Positions 48,008 to 57,499 of a stretch of DNA of 64,000 bases are shown piece by piece (within the stretch, counting starts at the first letter, position 1; each line of letters opens with the position of its first letter). The notes beneath the pieces were generated by a model, which had not been told where the DNA came from, made no database searches, and saw nothing but the letters and a program-made list of their open reading frames with translations. The stretch comes from Martinezella rhizogenes. Its GTDB lineage: Bacteria; Pseudomonadota; Alphaproteobacteria; Rhizobiales; Rhizobiaceae. Position numbers and translations under genes: made by a program. The stretch spans positions 434,001-498,000 of the forward strand of contig NZ_JUHG01000013.1 of assembly GCF_000799715.1 (NCBI RefSeq). Direction: 5' to 3'.

Positions 48008-48802
48008 TCAGGCTAGTGGAGGACTTATTGTCGTGACGGCAGGTACCGGAGCGGATTTCTGGCCCAGATAGAACGCCTTGACATCATCGCGCTGGCGCAG
48101 CTCGGCTGCCTCTCCCGAAAGCACGGCGACGCCGTTTTCGAGGACGGTCGCCCGGTCGGCATAGCGCAGCGCAATCGCGGAATTCTGTTCCGCGACCAGA
48201 ATGGAGAGACCGGTCTTGGCATTCAGCCGCCGCAGCGTCTTGAAAATATCCTGTACGACGATCGGCGCGAGCCCCATGGAAGGCTCGTCGAGGACCAGCA
48301 GGGCCGGACGCGACATCAGCGCGCGGCCAATCGCCGTCATCTGCTGTTCGCCGCCGGAGGTGAGGCCCGCCAGAGCGCGGCGCTTTTCCTTTAGTCGAGG
48401 GAAAAGCGCGTAGATTTTTTCCAGGTCGAAGGCGATTTCGGCACACGAACCGCTACGGCCGAGACCGCCGGAAACAAGGTTCTCCTCGATGGTCAGATTG
48501 CGGAAGCAGTGCCGACCTTCCAGCACTTGTACCAGACCGGCGCGCACGAGCTGGGCTGGCGTTGCCGTCGTGACATCCCGGCCTTCATAGCGGATGCTGC
48601 CGGCGGTGATTCCACCGCGTTCGGCTGGAAGCAGGTTTGAAATGGCTTTCAGCGTCGTCGTCTTGCCCGCACCATTGGCGCCGAGCAGAGCGAGGATCTC
48701 ACCGCGGTGCAGCGTGAAGCTGACGCCGTGGAGCGCGGTGATCGCTCCATTATAAGTCGCCTTGATGCCATCGACGCTCAACAGGACGTCTTTTCCAGCC
48801 AT
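48008..48802 (-). CDS. Branched-chain-type ABC transporter ATP-binding protein (LivF-like)
   Basis: ATPase of 264 residues with Walker A GANGAGKTT, signature TSGGEQQMTAIGRAL, Walker B LLVLDEPSMGLAP and the LivF-type ending VAEQNSAIALRYADRATVLENG. The start at 48802 fits the family (KDVLLSVDGIKATYNG). It follows the binding-protein gene in the sulfur operon. Confidence 0.92.
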   Translation of the reverse strand: MAGKDVLLSVDGIKATYNGAITALHGVSFTLHRGEILALLGANGAGKTTTLKAISNLLPAERGGITAGSIRYEGRDVTTATPAQLVRAGLVQVLEGRHCFRNLTIEENLVSGGLGRSGSCAEIAFDLEKIYALFPRLKEKRRALAGLTSGGEQQMTAIGRALMSRPALLVLDEPSMGLAPIVVQDIFKTLRRLNAKTGLSILVAEQNSAIALRYADRATVLENGVAVLSGEAAELRQRDDVKAFYLGQKSAPVPAVTTISPPLA

Positions 48803-48892
48803 GGTCCACCCGATCTCTGTGTGGTTTGCGGGGAAGCCGGGCACCGACAAGGAACGGGAGCACCGCCGCTTGCCAATACCCGGCCACTAGGC

Positions 48893-50227
48893 TCAGTTCG
48901 TCACGGCCTGCGCATCTTCAGACGTGCGCAACTTGATGCCCTTTTCCTTGGCATAGGCCTCAGAGGACTTTTCGATGATCGGACGCAGCAGCGCCCAGTC
49001 CGGCGCGATCCAGTCGGAGACGACATTCCATTTCTTGCCGTCCCACTGCTGGAAGGTCACGTAGCCGTTGCCCTCGTGATTGTCCCAGGTGACGTTGATC
49101 GAGTGGAAGAGTCCCTTGGCGCCAAGCGCTTCGACGCGAGCCGGATCGAGCTGCAGATGCTCGAAGCCCCAGCGGACTTCATCGCCGGTCAGCGTGCGGT
49201 GTCCGAACTTGCCCTGAGCGATGCGGATCGCCTCGACGTTCAGGATGCCGTTGACGATACCGAGATTGTGGTAGACCGAGCCGATACGCTTCTTGTCCTC
49301 GAGATTACCGTTGCCGTTGTCATAAAGCGTCTTCACGATCTCCTGGACGATCGGATATTCCGTGCCGGAAGCCTGTGTGGTGATTGCGGTGTATCCCTTG
49401 GCCGCATCGCCCGCCGGGATCGCGTCTTCTTCCGAGTTCGACCAGACATTGCCGATGATGTGATCAACGGGGAAGCCGGTCTTGGCCGCTGTCTTCAGGG
49501 CAACCGGGTTCATGACGCCCCAACCGCGCAACACCACGTAGTCGGGTTTGGCACGGCGGATCGTCAGCCATTGCGCCTGCTGCTCGTTGCCGGGATGCGG
49601 TACTTCAATCTGCTGCAGCTCAAAGCCGTATTTCTGCGACAGCAGCTCGTAGATCGGGATGGTTTCCTTGCCGTACGGCGAGCCGTGATAGAGCACGACG
49701 ATTTTCTTGCCCTTCAGCTTATCAACGCCGCCGAGCTTCGAGGCGATGTAGTTCACGATGCCCGAGGTCTCGCTATAGGGGTTGAGGAGCAGCGGAAAGA
49801 CATAGGGAAAGACGCGACCGTCGGTGGAATCCGTGCGGCCGTGATTGATGGTGATCAGCGGCACCTTGTCCTGGGTGATACGGTCGATCATGGCATAGGC
49901 GATGCCGACGGAAAGCGGGTTCCAGGCGGCGATGTTCGGATTGCTCTTCAGGCGCTCATAGGCCTCGACACCGCGTTCGACTTCATACTGGGTCTCGGCC
50001 TCCGACCAGGTGAGCTTGACGCCATTGACGCCGCCGTCACGCGTGTTGATGAGGTTGAGGTAGTCGATGAAGCCGCCGAAGAAGCCGGTACCGCCGGCCG
50101 CATAGGGTCCGACGCGGTAGCTTTGCAGCGGGAAATATTGTTCGTCCGCATGTGCCGCCGGTATGGCGGCCGAGACGGCCAGGCCGGCCGCGATGACTGC
50201 GGCTTTTAGTTTCGTAAGCATAGTCAT
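48893..50227 (-). CDS. ABC transporter substrate-binding protein, Liv type (Peripla_BP_6)
   Basis: Periplasmic protein of 444 residues with a signal peptide (LTKLKAAVIAAGLAVSAAIPAAHADEQYF). It is longer than typical LivJ (about 370). Conserved Liv-type segments include PLITINHGRTDSTDGRVFPYVF and GKKIVVLYHGSPYGKETIPIYELL. ATG codons at 50227 and 50221 are both possible. It lies inside an operon opened by sfnG and closed by sfnB, so the ligand is more likely a sulfone, sulfonate or sulfur-containing amino acid derivative than leucine. Confidence 0.88.
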   Translation of the reverse strand: MTMLTKLKAAVIAAGLAVSAAIPAAHADEQYFPLQSYRVGPYAAGGTGFFGGFIDYLNLINTRDGGVNGVKLTWSEAETQYEVERGVEAYERLKSNPNIAAWNPLSVGIAYAMIDRITQDKVPLITINHGRTDSTDGRVFPYVFPLLLNPYSETSGIVNYIASKLGGVDKLKGKKIVVLYHGSPYGKETIPIYELLSQKYGFELQQIEVPHPGNEQQAQWLTIRRAKPDYVVLRGWGVMNPVALKTAAKTGFPVDHIIGNVWSNSEEDAIPAGDAAKGYTAITTQASGTEYPIVQEIVKTLYDNGNGNLEDKKRIGSVYHNLGIVNGILNVEAIRIAQGKFGHRTLTGDEVRWGFEHLQLDPARVEALGAKGLFHSINVTWDNHEGNGYVTFQQWDGKKWNVVSDWIAPDWALLRPIIEKSSEAYAKEKGIKLRTSEDAQAVTN

Positions 50228-50313
50228 GTCTGGATACACCCCCGGTGTTGTCCGGCGCGAAGACCGGATCTGGTTTGAATGAGCGAAGCATTTGTTGTCT
50301 TTGGAACTTGCCG

Positions 50314-51357
50314 TCAGGCTCGCCCGGTGACGGCCGAGCCGAGCCGCCTTCGGATCTTGCCCCAGAGCGAAGAAAGCCCGTCCGGTTCGAGGATCAGAAA
50401 CAGGATGATGAGGGCGCCGAGCACGATGCGCTGGCTCATGTCGAGCACACCGGAATCGAACAGGTCGCCAAGCAGGAAGGAACCAAGGCGGGAGAGGACG
50501 AGCGGGAAGACGACGATCAGCGCTGCCCCGAAAAAGGCGCCCCGCGTCGAGGCGAGCCCGCCGATGATGATGATGAAAAGGATCTGGAAAGACCGGTCGA
50601 GATTGAAACCGGCCGGCTCGACTGTCCTCAGATAGGCGAAGGCCCAGAGAACACCCGCAACCGCTATGATGAAGGAGGAAATTGCAAAGGCCAGCAGCTT
50701 GGTCTTCAGCACGGGCACGCCGATGATCCGCGCCGCCGTCTCATTGTCTCTGACCGCGACGAAGTTGCGGCCGGTCTGCGAGGTCGCCAGCCGGTGGGCA
50801 AGGAAGGTCAACACGACGACGACCGTGAGCGAAAACAGATAGCGACCGACCGGACCGGTGAACTCCACGCCCACCAGCGTCAGCGGTGGCGCGTCGATGA
50901 CACCTGAGGCCGAGTCGTTGGAAAACCAGCTGAACTTGGTCAGCGCCCATTGCACGAAGAACTGCGCTGCAAGCGTAGAGACCGCGAGGTAGAAGCCTCT
51001 CAACCGGAGGCTCGGCAGGCCAAAGACGATGCCGACCGCCGCCGCGCAGAGACCAGCCAGCAGAATGCTGACGATCAGCGGCAGGCCATCGACGCGCAGA
51101 TTGAAATTATAGGCAGCAAAAGCACCAACCGCCATGAAGGCGGCACTTCCAAGCGAAACCTGGCCGGCATAGCCAGTGAGCAGGTTCAAGCCGACACCCG
51201 CCAGGCTGAGCGCCAGGAACGGTACGAGGATCGCCTCGTAGAGATAGGTCGAACCGATAAACGGGATGACGAGATAGGCAACCGCAATCACCGCTGCCGG
51301 CGCGAGCCAGCGATAGGACGGCTGCGTGGAATGAAGATCGGCGGCGACGACGGCCAT
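50314..51357 (-). CDS. Branched-chain-type ABC transporter permease (LivM-like)
   Basis: Permease of 347 residues, about ten helices, with the LivM motif GLNLLTGYAGQVSLGSAAFMAVGAF and GLPSLRLRGFYLAVSTLA. The frame is open 108 codons further upstream, but that stretch overlaps the LivH-like gene and is arginine-rich noise. The ATG at 51357 stands two bases after that gene's stop. Confidence 0.92.
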   Translation of the reverse strand: MAVVAADLHSTQPSYRWLAPAAVIAVAYLVIPFIGSTYLYEAILVPFLALSLAGVGLNLLTGYAGQVSLGSAAFMAVGAFAAYNFNLRVDGLPLIVSILLAGLCAAAVGIVFGLPSLRLRGFYLAVSTLAAQFFVQWALTKFSWFSNDSASGVIDAPPLTLVGVEFTGPVGRYLFSLTVVVVLTFLAHRLATSQTGRNFVAVRDNETAARIIGVPVLKTKLLAFAISSFIIAVAGVLWAFAYLRTVEPAGFNLDRSFQILFIIIIGGLASTRGAFFGAALIVVFPLVLSRLGSFLLGDLFDSGVLDMSQRIVLGALIILFLILEPDGLSSLWGKIRRRLGSAVTGRA

Positions 51358-51359
51358 GG

Positions 51360-52256
51360 TCAGACCCTTTCCACGAGCTTTTGTCCGAAAAGACCGGAGG
51401 GGCGGATGAGCAGGAAGGCGAGCGCCACGACATAGGCAAACCAGCTTTCGATGCCGCCGCCGAAATATTCGCCGATATAGACTTCCGCGAGCTTCTCGGT
51501 CGCCCCGATCAGCAGTCCGCCGACGATCGCGCCCAGAATGGAATCGAAGCCGCCGAGCACGAGAACGGGAAGCGCCTTCAGCACCACCAGCGACAGCGAG
51601 AACTGCACGCCGAGCCGGGCGCCCCACAGCAGGCCCGCGACGAGCGCCACTATCCCGGCCGCCGCCCAGACGGTCGCCCAAATCAAGGGTAGTTTCAGCC
51701 CGACGGCAAGGGCCGCGAACTGATCATCCGCCACGGCCCTGAATGCCAGGCCGATCCGCGTATAGCGGAAGAAGATCGACAGCAGCGCCACCATTCCGGC
51801 GGCAACGGCAGCCGCGAAAATATCGAACTGGCTGACAAGCACACCGCCAAAATCGAGAGGAAGATCCTCGATTCCGAGATCAAGTCCGTGGACTTGCGTG
51901 CCCCAGATCAATTGGGCGGCACCCTCGATGATGTAGGAGAGCCCGAGCGTCGCCATGAACAGCGTGATTGGCGGTTTGTTGGTCAGCGGGCGCAGTACTG
52001 TGCGTTCGATGGCGATGCCGATCAGCACCATCACCGCGAAGGTGATGACGAAGGCCAATGCGAAGGGCACACCGCGTTCAACGAGGCTGACGAAGGTCAG
52101 CGCCGCAAACAGCAGCATCGACCCCTGGGCAAAATTGAGTACGCCCGACGTCTTGTAGATCAGCACGAAGCCGATCGCGACCAGCGAATACATGACGCCG
52201 GACAGCAGGCCGCCAACCAGCACCTCGATCAGAAACGCCCAATCGAAATCCGCCAT
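51360..52256 (-). CDS. Branched-chain-type ABC transporter permease (LivH-like)
   Basis: Permease of 298 residues with the LivH opening LLSGVMYSLVAIGFVLIYKTSGVLNFAQG and the late VLGGFDSILGAIVGGLLIGATEKLAE. It overlaps the LivG-like gene by one base and is followed by the LivM-like gene after two bases. Confidence 0.93.
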   Translation of the reverse strand: MADFDWAFLIEVLVGGLLSGVMYSLVAIGFVLIYKTSGVLNFAQGSMLLFAALTFVSLVERGVPFALAFVITFAVMVLIGIAIERTVLRPLTNKPPITLFMATLGLSYIIEGAAQLIWGTQVHGLDLGIEDLPLDFGGVLVSQFDIFAAAVAAGMVALLSIFFRYTRIGLAFRAVADDQFAALAVGLKLPLIWATVWAAAGIVALVAGLLWGARLGVQFSLSLVVLKALPVLVLGGFDSILGAIVGGLLIGATEKLAEVYIGEYFGGGIESWFAYVVALAFLLIRPSGLFGQKLVERV

Positions 52257-53173
52257 CAGATGCCCTCCCCGTCTTCGTTTTCAGGCGCTACCCCGAGATA
52301 GGCATCGATGACGCGCTGGTCGGCACGGATCTCGTCCGGCGTCCCGTCAGCGATCTTGCGGCCGTAATCCAGGACCGCGATCCGGTCGGAAAGCTGCATA
52401 ACCACGCCGATATCGTGCTCGATGAGGATCACCGTCGTTTCGTATTGATCGCGGGCAGCGCGGATGAAGTCCGCCATGTCGTTCTTCTCTGTCGCCGTCA
52501 TGCCCGCCATGGGTTCGTCTAGAAGCAATATCTTCGGCTCGGCCACGAGGGCGCGGGCAAGCTCGACTCGCTTTTGCAAGCCATAGGGTAGCGTCCCCGC
52601 CAACCGGTCGCCGACATGGTCGAGATGGAGGAACTCTAGGATGCGGATTGCACGCTCACGCGTATCCGCCTCTTCCCATCGCGCGCGGGGAAGACCGAGA
52701 ACCTGTTCGGCAAAGGTCGAGCGCACCCGATGCGCCAGACCGGCGACAACATTGTCGATGACGCTCAAGCCTTTGAACAAGGCAAGGTTCTGGAAGGTTC
52801 GGCTCACGCCGAGGGATGCCAGTCTTTCGGTCGGCACATGCCGATACGAGGTAGGCCCAATGCGCGCATGACCGCGGTCCGAACGATAGACGCCGCTGAT
52901 GACGTTGATCAGCGAGCTCTTGCCGGCCCCGTTCGGCCCAATGATCGCGCGAATTTCACCGGGCTTGACCGACAGATCGACGTCAACGAGAGCCGCAACG
53001 CCGCCAAACGACAGGCTGATCCCGTGCAATGCGAGACCATTCACATCCTCGGACGCATCCGGCACGCTCTTTTCGTCCACGGGCGATAAAGAGCTGCGGC
53101 CAATCTGTTCTACAGCATCCTGTAGTAACGCACCGGTTGCCAGTGCGTCGAAGGAATAACTTGCAGCGGGCAT
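52256..53173 (-). CDS. Branched-chain-type ABC transporter ATP-binding protein (LivG-like), N-terminally extended
   Basis: ATPase of 305 residues from the ATG with GGAGG upstream. Walker A GPNGAGKSS, the degenerate LivG-type signature LPYGLQKRVELARAL, Walker B ILLLDEPMAGM and the H-loop LIEHDIGVV are present. About 45 residues precede the usual LivG start (LALHGISLSFGG), an extension I do not recognise. The gene is second in the operon, 126 bp after sfnG, with a hairpin in between. Confidence 0.9.
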   Translation of the reverse strand: MPAASYSFDALATGALLQDAVEQIGRSSLSPVDEKSVPDASEDVNGLALHGISLSFGGVAALVDVDLSVKPGEIRAIIGPNGAGKSSLINVISGVYRSDRGHARIGPTSYRHVPTERLASLGVSRTFQNLALFKGLSVIDNVVAGLAHRVRSTFAEQVLGLPRARWEEADTRERAIRILEFLHLDHVGDRLAGTLPYGLQKRVELARALVAEPKILLLDEPMAGMTATEKNDMADFIRAARDQYETTVILIEHDIGVVMQLSDRIAVLDYGRKIADGTPDEIRADQRVIDAYLGVAPENEDGEGI

Positions 53174-53231
53174 TTGCTGTCCTCCATACAGCGTCCGGGT
53201 CGGCGCGAATGCGGCGCGCACTTTCCCCGTT

Positions 53232-53255
53232 GCGTGGACCGCTTCCGGTCCACGC
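53232..53255 (-). other. Intercistronic stem-loop between sfnG and the LivG-like gene
   Basis: GCGTGGACCG and CGGTCCACGC form a 10 bp perfect stem with a four-base loop and no strong T-run. It may set the relative expression of sfnG and the transporter. Confidence 0.6.
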
Positions 53256-53298
53256 TCTAGTGATCGGTCTCTTGCGAGATATGAGGGTCTAACCGGCC

Positions 53299-54408
53299 TT
53301 ATTCGGCCGCGACGGCCTGCGCGCTAGCGGTCTCTTCGAGTTCGCGAACCAACGGGATCACATGCTTGCCGAAATATTCGACCTCTTCCTGGAAGTGCAG
53401 GAAGCCGAGCAGGATCAGATCCGCTCCAGCGCGCTTCAGGTCGACGACCCGTTCCGCGACCTGTTGCGGCGTGCCGATGAGGTTCGAACGGAAACCGTCA
53501 TTGTACTGAACGAGATCCTCGAAGGAGGATTTTGCCCAATTGCCCTCGCCTTCCGGCGACGCCTTGCCGGCATTCTTCACCTCATGCCCGAAGGCCTTCA
53601 CCGCATCCGGATTGGCTTTCTCGATGATTTCGGCAAGAACAGCCTTGGCTTCCTCTTCCGTCTCCCGGACGATGGCGAAGGCATTAACGCCGACGCGAAC
53701 GGAATGACCGTTTTCCCTGGCCTTCGACTTGAGGTCGTCAACCTGCTTGCGGATTTCGGCCGGCGTATTGCCGTTGGTGAAGTACCAGTCGGATACGCGC
53801 GCCGCCATGTCGCGGGCCGCCCGCGAAGAACCGCCCTGGAAGATTTCCGGCTGCGGATCGATCGGCTTCGGCTTTAGCGAATATTCGTTGAAGCGATAGA
53901 AGTCGCCGCGGAAGGTGAAGCTCTCCTCGGTCCAGATGCCGCGAAGCGCCCGGATGAATTCTTCCGACCGGCGATAGCGTTCGTCGTGGTCGAGCCAGTG
54001 CTCGCCGATTGCCGCGAACTCGCCGCGGAACCAGCCGCTGACGATATTGACGGCAACGCGCCCGTTGGTCAGGTGATTGATGGTCGCGATCTGCTTGGCC
54101 GCAAGGGCCGGGTTCCACGGTCCGGGAAGGAGCGCCGCGATGACTTTGAGTGTGGTCGTCGATTCCAGAAGCGCATGGCTGAAGGCAACGGATTCATGCT
54201 GGAATTCCGCACCGTAGCCGGCGGTAAAGCGGATCTGGCTCAGGGCATATTCGAAGCCGCTGGCTTCGGCGATCTGCGCGAGTTTCCTGTTGTACTCGAT
54301 CGTCCAGCTCGTGCGCTGCTCGATATTCGAAATCACCAGGCCGCCCGAAACATTCGGCACCCAATAAGCGAATTTGACCGCTTCGTTCACGGTGTTGGAC
54401 AATGTCAT
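53299..54408 (-). CDS. sfnG: FMNH2-dependent dimethylsulfone monooxygenase
   Basis: Luciferase-like monooxygenase of 369 residues. FAYWVPNVSGGLVISNIEQRTSW, the flavin-phosphate region NHLTNGRVAVNIVSGWFRGEFAAIGE and IFQGGSSRAARDMAARVSDWYFTNG correspond to SfnG/SsuD. SfnG converts dimethylsulfone to methanesulfinate using reduced flavin from a separate reductase. No ssuE-type reductase is adjacent; the one at 61439 belongs to another operon. It is first in a seven-gene minus-strand operon with a Liv-type transporter and sfnB, and a 6 bp inverted repeat lies in its promoter. Confidence 0.9.
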   Translation of the reverse strand: MTLSNTVNEAVKFAYWVPNVSGGLVISNIEQRTSWTIEYNRKLAQIAEASGFEYALSQIRFTAGYGAEFQHESVAFSHALLESTTTLKVIAALLPGPWNPALAAKQIATINHLTNGRVAVNIVSGWFRGEFAAIGEHWLDHDERYRRSEEFIRALRGIWTEESFTFRGDFYRFNEYSLKPKPIDPQPEIFQGGSSRAARDMAARVSDWYFTNGNTPAEIRKQVDDLKSKARENGHSVRVGVNAFAIVRETEEEAKAVLAEIIEKANPDAVKAFGHEVKNAGKASPEGEGNWAKSSFEDLVQYNDGFRSNLIGTPQQVAERVVDLKRAGADLILLGFLHFQEEVEYFGKHVIPLVRELEETASAQAVAAE

Positions 54409-54436
54409 TTCTGTCTCCTGCTCTCCACATTATTCC

Positions 54437-54461
54437 AATACCCTATAGATTTAGTGGTATT
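54437..54461. promoter_or_regulatory. Inverted repeat in the sfnG promoter, operator candidate
   Basis: AATACC and GGTATT are exact reverse complements 13 bp apart, 29 bp before the sfnG start. An AT-rich spacer with CTATAG lies between. It could be the site for a LysR-type sulfur regulator (CysB-like) encoded elsewhere. Confidence 0.45.
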
Positions 54462-54678
54462 TTGAAAGGCAAAGACATACCAATGTTGGGCGTAGGGAAG
54501 ATCGATCGAACGCATTGAAGGCGGTTTCAGCGGAAGAATTTACTCTCTGAGGGGAGATGCATGCTTATAATGATCAGCTAAAGCGACGTTTCTTGTCTTT
54601 CTGACGACGCAGAAAAGCTATCCTCTACCTGATCTTCGGCGGAAGCAGAAAAACCCCGCCGCGCCTCAATCGCGACCA

Positions 54679-55758
54679 TCAGCAAAACACATGTGCGGCA
54701 TCCGGATCGAACTCGAGATGCACGCGGTCGCCACGACTGAGACCCGAGATTGCTTCGTGGCCGAACGGCAATCGCACGGACAGCGCTTCGCCGGCCGCCG
54801 TTTGCGTTGCCACATGGACATTGTTGCCAAGGAAAGTGATGTCGCTGACCGTCGCGCTAAAACCGTCGCTCGCGCCGTTGCCGCGCCCCAGCCGGATGCG
54901 TTCCGGCCGCAGCATCAAGGCCGCCTTGCCCGCTGACGTCGCTTTGCCATGGACGGGGATCCGTTCAAACACCGTCTTGCCGCCGAGCGAGATCGTCGCC
55001 TGACCATTGTTGGATGACAGGAGATCGCAGGAGATGAAGTCGCTGTCGCCGATGAACTCGGCGACGAAGCGGGTGCGCGGATTGGCGTAGAGTTCCGGCC
55101 CGGTGCCGATCTGGTCGATGATACCCTTGGAGAAAACGGCGATGCGATCGGAAAGCCGCAATGCCTCTTCCTGGTCATGGGTCACATAGAGGATCGTCAC
55201 CTCCGTCTGCTGGTGGATGCGCCGTATCTCGTGCTGGATTTCCTCGCGCAGCTTCTTGTCGAGCGCCGAAAGCGGCTCGTCCATCAGAAGCACCGGCGGA
55301 TCGTAGGACAATGCCCTGGCGAGCGCGACGCGCTGCTGCTGGCCGCCCGACATCTGCGAAGGCTTGCGATCCTCGAAGCCTTCGAGCCTGACGAGCCGCA
55401 GCATCTCCTTCACCTTGGCATCGACCTCGGCCTTGGACTTGCGCCGCACCTTCAGGGGAAAGGCAATATTCTCGCCGACAGTCAGATGCGGAAACAGGGT
55501 GTAGCGCTGGAAGACCATGCCGATATTGCGCTTGTGCGACGGCGTCGACAGCAGGGTCTGCCCATCGAGGGTGATGTCACCCCTGGTCGGATTTTCGAAG
55601 CCCGCCAATATATAGAGCGTCGTGCTCTTGCCCGAGCCGGACGGACCGAGAAAGGTCAGGAACTCGCCGCGCCGAACCTCGAGATTGACATCGTGCACGG
55701 CAACGACAGGACCGTACTCCTTGCGGATGCCTCTGATTTTCAGGAATGGTTCGCTCAT
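54679..55758 (-). CDS. ABC transporter ATP-binding protein, PotA-like
   Basis: ATPase of 359 residues with Walker A GPSGSGKST, signature MSGGQQQRVALARAL, Walker B VLLMDEPLSALD and a C-terminal TOBE-like domain (about 275-359; FISCDLLSSNNGQATISL). The ATG at 55758 overlaps the permease stop by four bases. It energises the PotB/PotC-like permeases and is the last gene of the DUF1185/LLM operon. Confidence 0.93.
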   Translation of the reverse strand: MSEPFLKIRGIRKEYGPVVAVHDVNLEVRRGEFLTFLGPSGSGKSTTLYILAGFENPTRGDITLDGQTLLSTPSHKRNIGMVFQRYTLFPHLTVGENIAFPLKVRRKSKAEVDAKVKEMLRLVRLEGFEDRKPSQMSGGQQQRVALARALSYDPPVLLMDEPLSALDKKLREEIQHEIRRIHQQTEVTILYVTHDQEEALRLSDRIAVFSKGIIDQIGTGPELYANPRTRFVAEFIGDSDFISCDLLSSNNGQATISLGGKTVFERIPVHGKATSAGKAALMLRPERIRLGRGNGASDGFSATVSDITFLGNNVHVATQTAAGEALSVRLPFGHEAISGLSRGDRVHLEFDPDAAHVFC

Positions 55759-56555
55759 GATTTCAGTACCTTGCGTGCGATCGCGACAAGCGCCATCAAC
55801 GTGATCGTCAAAAGGATGAGAAGGGACGAGGCAGCCGCCACCACCGGTGTCAGATCTTGCCGCAGCGTCGCCCATACCTTCACAGGCAGCGTCTGCAGCG
55901 TCGGGCTCGCCATGAAGATCGCCACCACCACCTCATCCCAGGAGGTGAGGAACGAGAAGACCGCGGCCGAGAACAATCCGTGGCTGATCGCCGGCAGGGT
56001 TACCCTGATCTTCGCCTCAAGCGGTGAAGCACCGCACAGCACCGCCGCATCCTCGATGGATTTATCGAAGCCTTCGAGCGCATTGGAAATGGAGAGGATG
56101 GAAAAGGGCAGCGCCAAAACCAGATGCGAGATGACAAACCCCACCAGAGTTCCGCCGAGGCCAATTCTTAGAAAAAAGGCATAGAGCGCCACCGCGAGAA
56201 CCACGACGGGCAGGATCATCGGCGTCAGGAAAAGCGCTTTCAGCGTATTGCGAAACAGGAAAGTGCCGCGCACCAGCCCGAAGGAAGTCACAAGCCCGAG
56301 CAACACGGACAGAACCGTGACGATCGACGCGATCTTGAAGCTCGTCCAGGCCGATGCCAGCCATTGGGGATCGGAGAAAAGCTCGCCATACCATTTCAGC
56401 GTCCAGCCCGGAGGCGGAAAGATCAACCATTGCGACGACCCGAAGGACAGTGCTGCAATGAAGAGGATCGGCAGCAGCAGAAAGGCCGCCGTCAGAAGCG
56501 TTATCGCCAGGAGGAGATATTTCCACCAGCCGAGACGGTCGAAATTGAGCAGCAT
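55755..56555 (-). CDS. ABC transporter permease, PotC-like
   Basis: Permease of 266 residues with six helices and the EAA loop ALEGFDKSIEDAAVLCGASPLEAKIRVTLPA. SQWLIFPPPGWTLKWYGELF in the first periplasmic loop is typical of PotC. Its start at 56555 follows the PotB-like stop immediately. Confidence 0.92.
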   Translation of the reverse strand: MLLNFDRLGWWKYLLLAITLLTAAFLLLPILFIAALSFGSSQWLIFPPPGWTLKWYGELFSDPQWLASAWTSFKIASIVTVLSVLLGLVTSFGLVRGTFLFRNTLKALFLTPMILPVVVLAVALYAFFLRIGLGGTLVGFVISHLVLALPFSILSISNALEGFDKSIEDAAVLCGASPLEAKIRVTLPAISHGLFSAAVFSFLTSWDEVVVAIFMASPTLQTLPVKVWATLRQDLTPVVAAASSLLILLTITLMALVAIARKVLKS

Positions 56556-56556
56556 G

Positions 56557-57429
56557 TCAGCGTCCTCCCGTGTTCTGGGTACCGAACAGCCGCAACTGCA
56601 CCGCATAGAGCGAAAGCGTAACGACGAGGAGAACAAGGGCCGCGGCCCCTCCCATGCCCCAGTTGACGAGGGATTGCACGAACTGGGCGATCAGTTCCGC
56701 CAGCATCATGTTCGCCGTACCGCCGAGAAGAGACGGGGTGACGTAGTAGCCAAGCGACATGACGAAGACCATCAGCGCCCCCGCCACCATGCCCGGCGCG
56801 GCCAAGGGCAAGAGAACGCGGGTCAGGCATTGCCAGCGGCTGGCGCCGCAAAGTGCTGCCGCCTGCAGGATGGCCGGATCGATCTTGCGGATGACGCCGT
56901 AGAGCGGCAGGATGATGAAGGGCAGCATGATATAGGTCATGCCGATCGTCACACCGGTCAGGTTGTTGACAAGCGCCAGCGGCTTGTCGACCAGCCCCGT
57001 TGCCATCAGCATCTTGTTGATCAGCCCGGTGCGCTGCAGCAGCACCATCCAGGCATAGGTCCGGGCAAGCAGGTTGGTCCACATTGACAGAAGCAAGACA
57101 GCGAAAATCAACGAGGCCAGCCTTGATGGTATGATCGCCAGCGTCCAGGCGACGGGAAAGCCGACCAGCAGCGAAATCACGGTGACGAGGCCGGAGACGA
57201 TGAAGGTATTGGCGAATATTTTGAGATAGGTCGCCGAGCCCAGCAGTTCGGCATAGTTGCCGAAGCCCGGAGCCGGCTCCATCACGCTGCGCAGCAGAAG
57301 GGCGATGACCGGAACGACAAAGAAGATTGCAACGAAGATCAGCGCCGGCATGACCCCGCCGAAGCCATTGGGCCGGGTCGCCCTCGACGCAGGCGCTGTC
57401 TCGCTGGCGACGTCAATATATGTCGACAT
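56557..57429 (-). CDS. ABC transporter permease, PotB-like
   Basis: Permease of 290 residues with the PotB-type opening helix GGVMPALIFVAIFFVVPVIALLLRS and the EAA loop RKIDPAILQAAALCGASRWQCLTRVLLPLA. It lies 114 bp after the binding-protein gene, with a hairpin in the gap, and forms a pair with the PotC-like subunit. Confidence 0.92.
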   Translation of the reverse strand: MSTYIDVASETAPASRATRPNGFGGVMPALIFVAIFFVVPVIALLLRSVMEPAPGFGNYAELLGSATYLKIFANTFIVSGLVTVISLLVGFPVAWTLAIIPSRLASLIFAVLLLSMWTNLLARTYAWMVLLQRTGLINKMLMATGLVDKPLALVNNLTGVTIGMTYIMLPFIILPLYGVIRKIDPAILQAAALCGASRWQCLTRVLLPLAAPGMVAGALMVFVMSLGYYVTPSLLGGTANMMLAELIAQFVQSLVNWGMGGAAALVLLVVTLSLYAVQLRLFGTQNTGGR

Positions 57430-57499
57430 GGCATTCCTTTCCCGCCTTAGGCGCAGATGAACGGCCGGCCCCTGCAGGCGCCGGACCCGCTCTTCTGCT

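Noticed and set aside
48707..50209. 500-codon open frame on the plus strand
   Set aside because: Antisense to the Liv-type binding-protein gene, which has a signal peptide and conserved segments.
51358..51681. N-terminal extension of the LivM-like permease
   Set aside because: These 108 codons overlap the LivH-like gene and translate to arginine-rich sequence; the ATG at 51357 fits the family.
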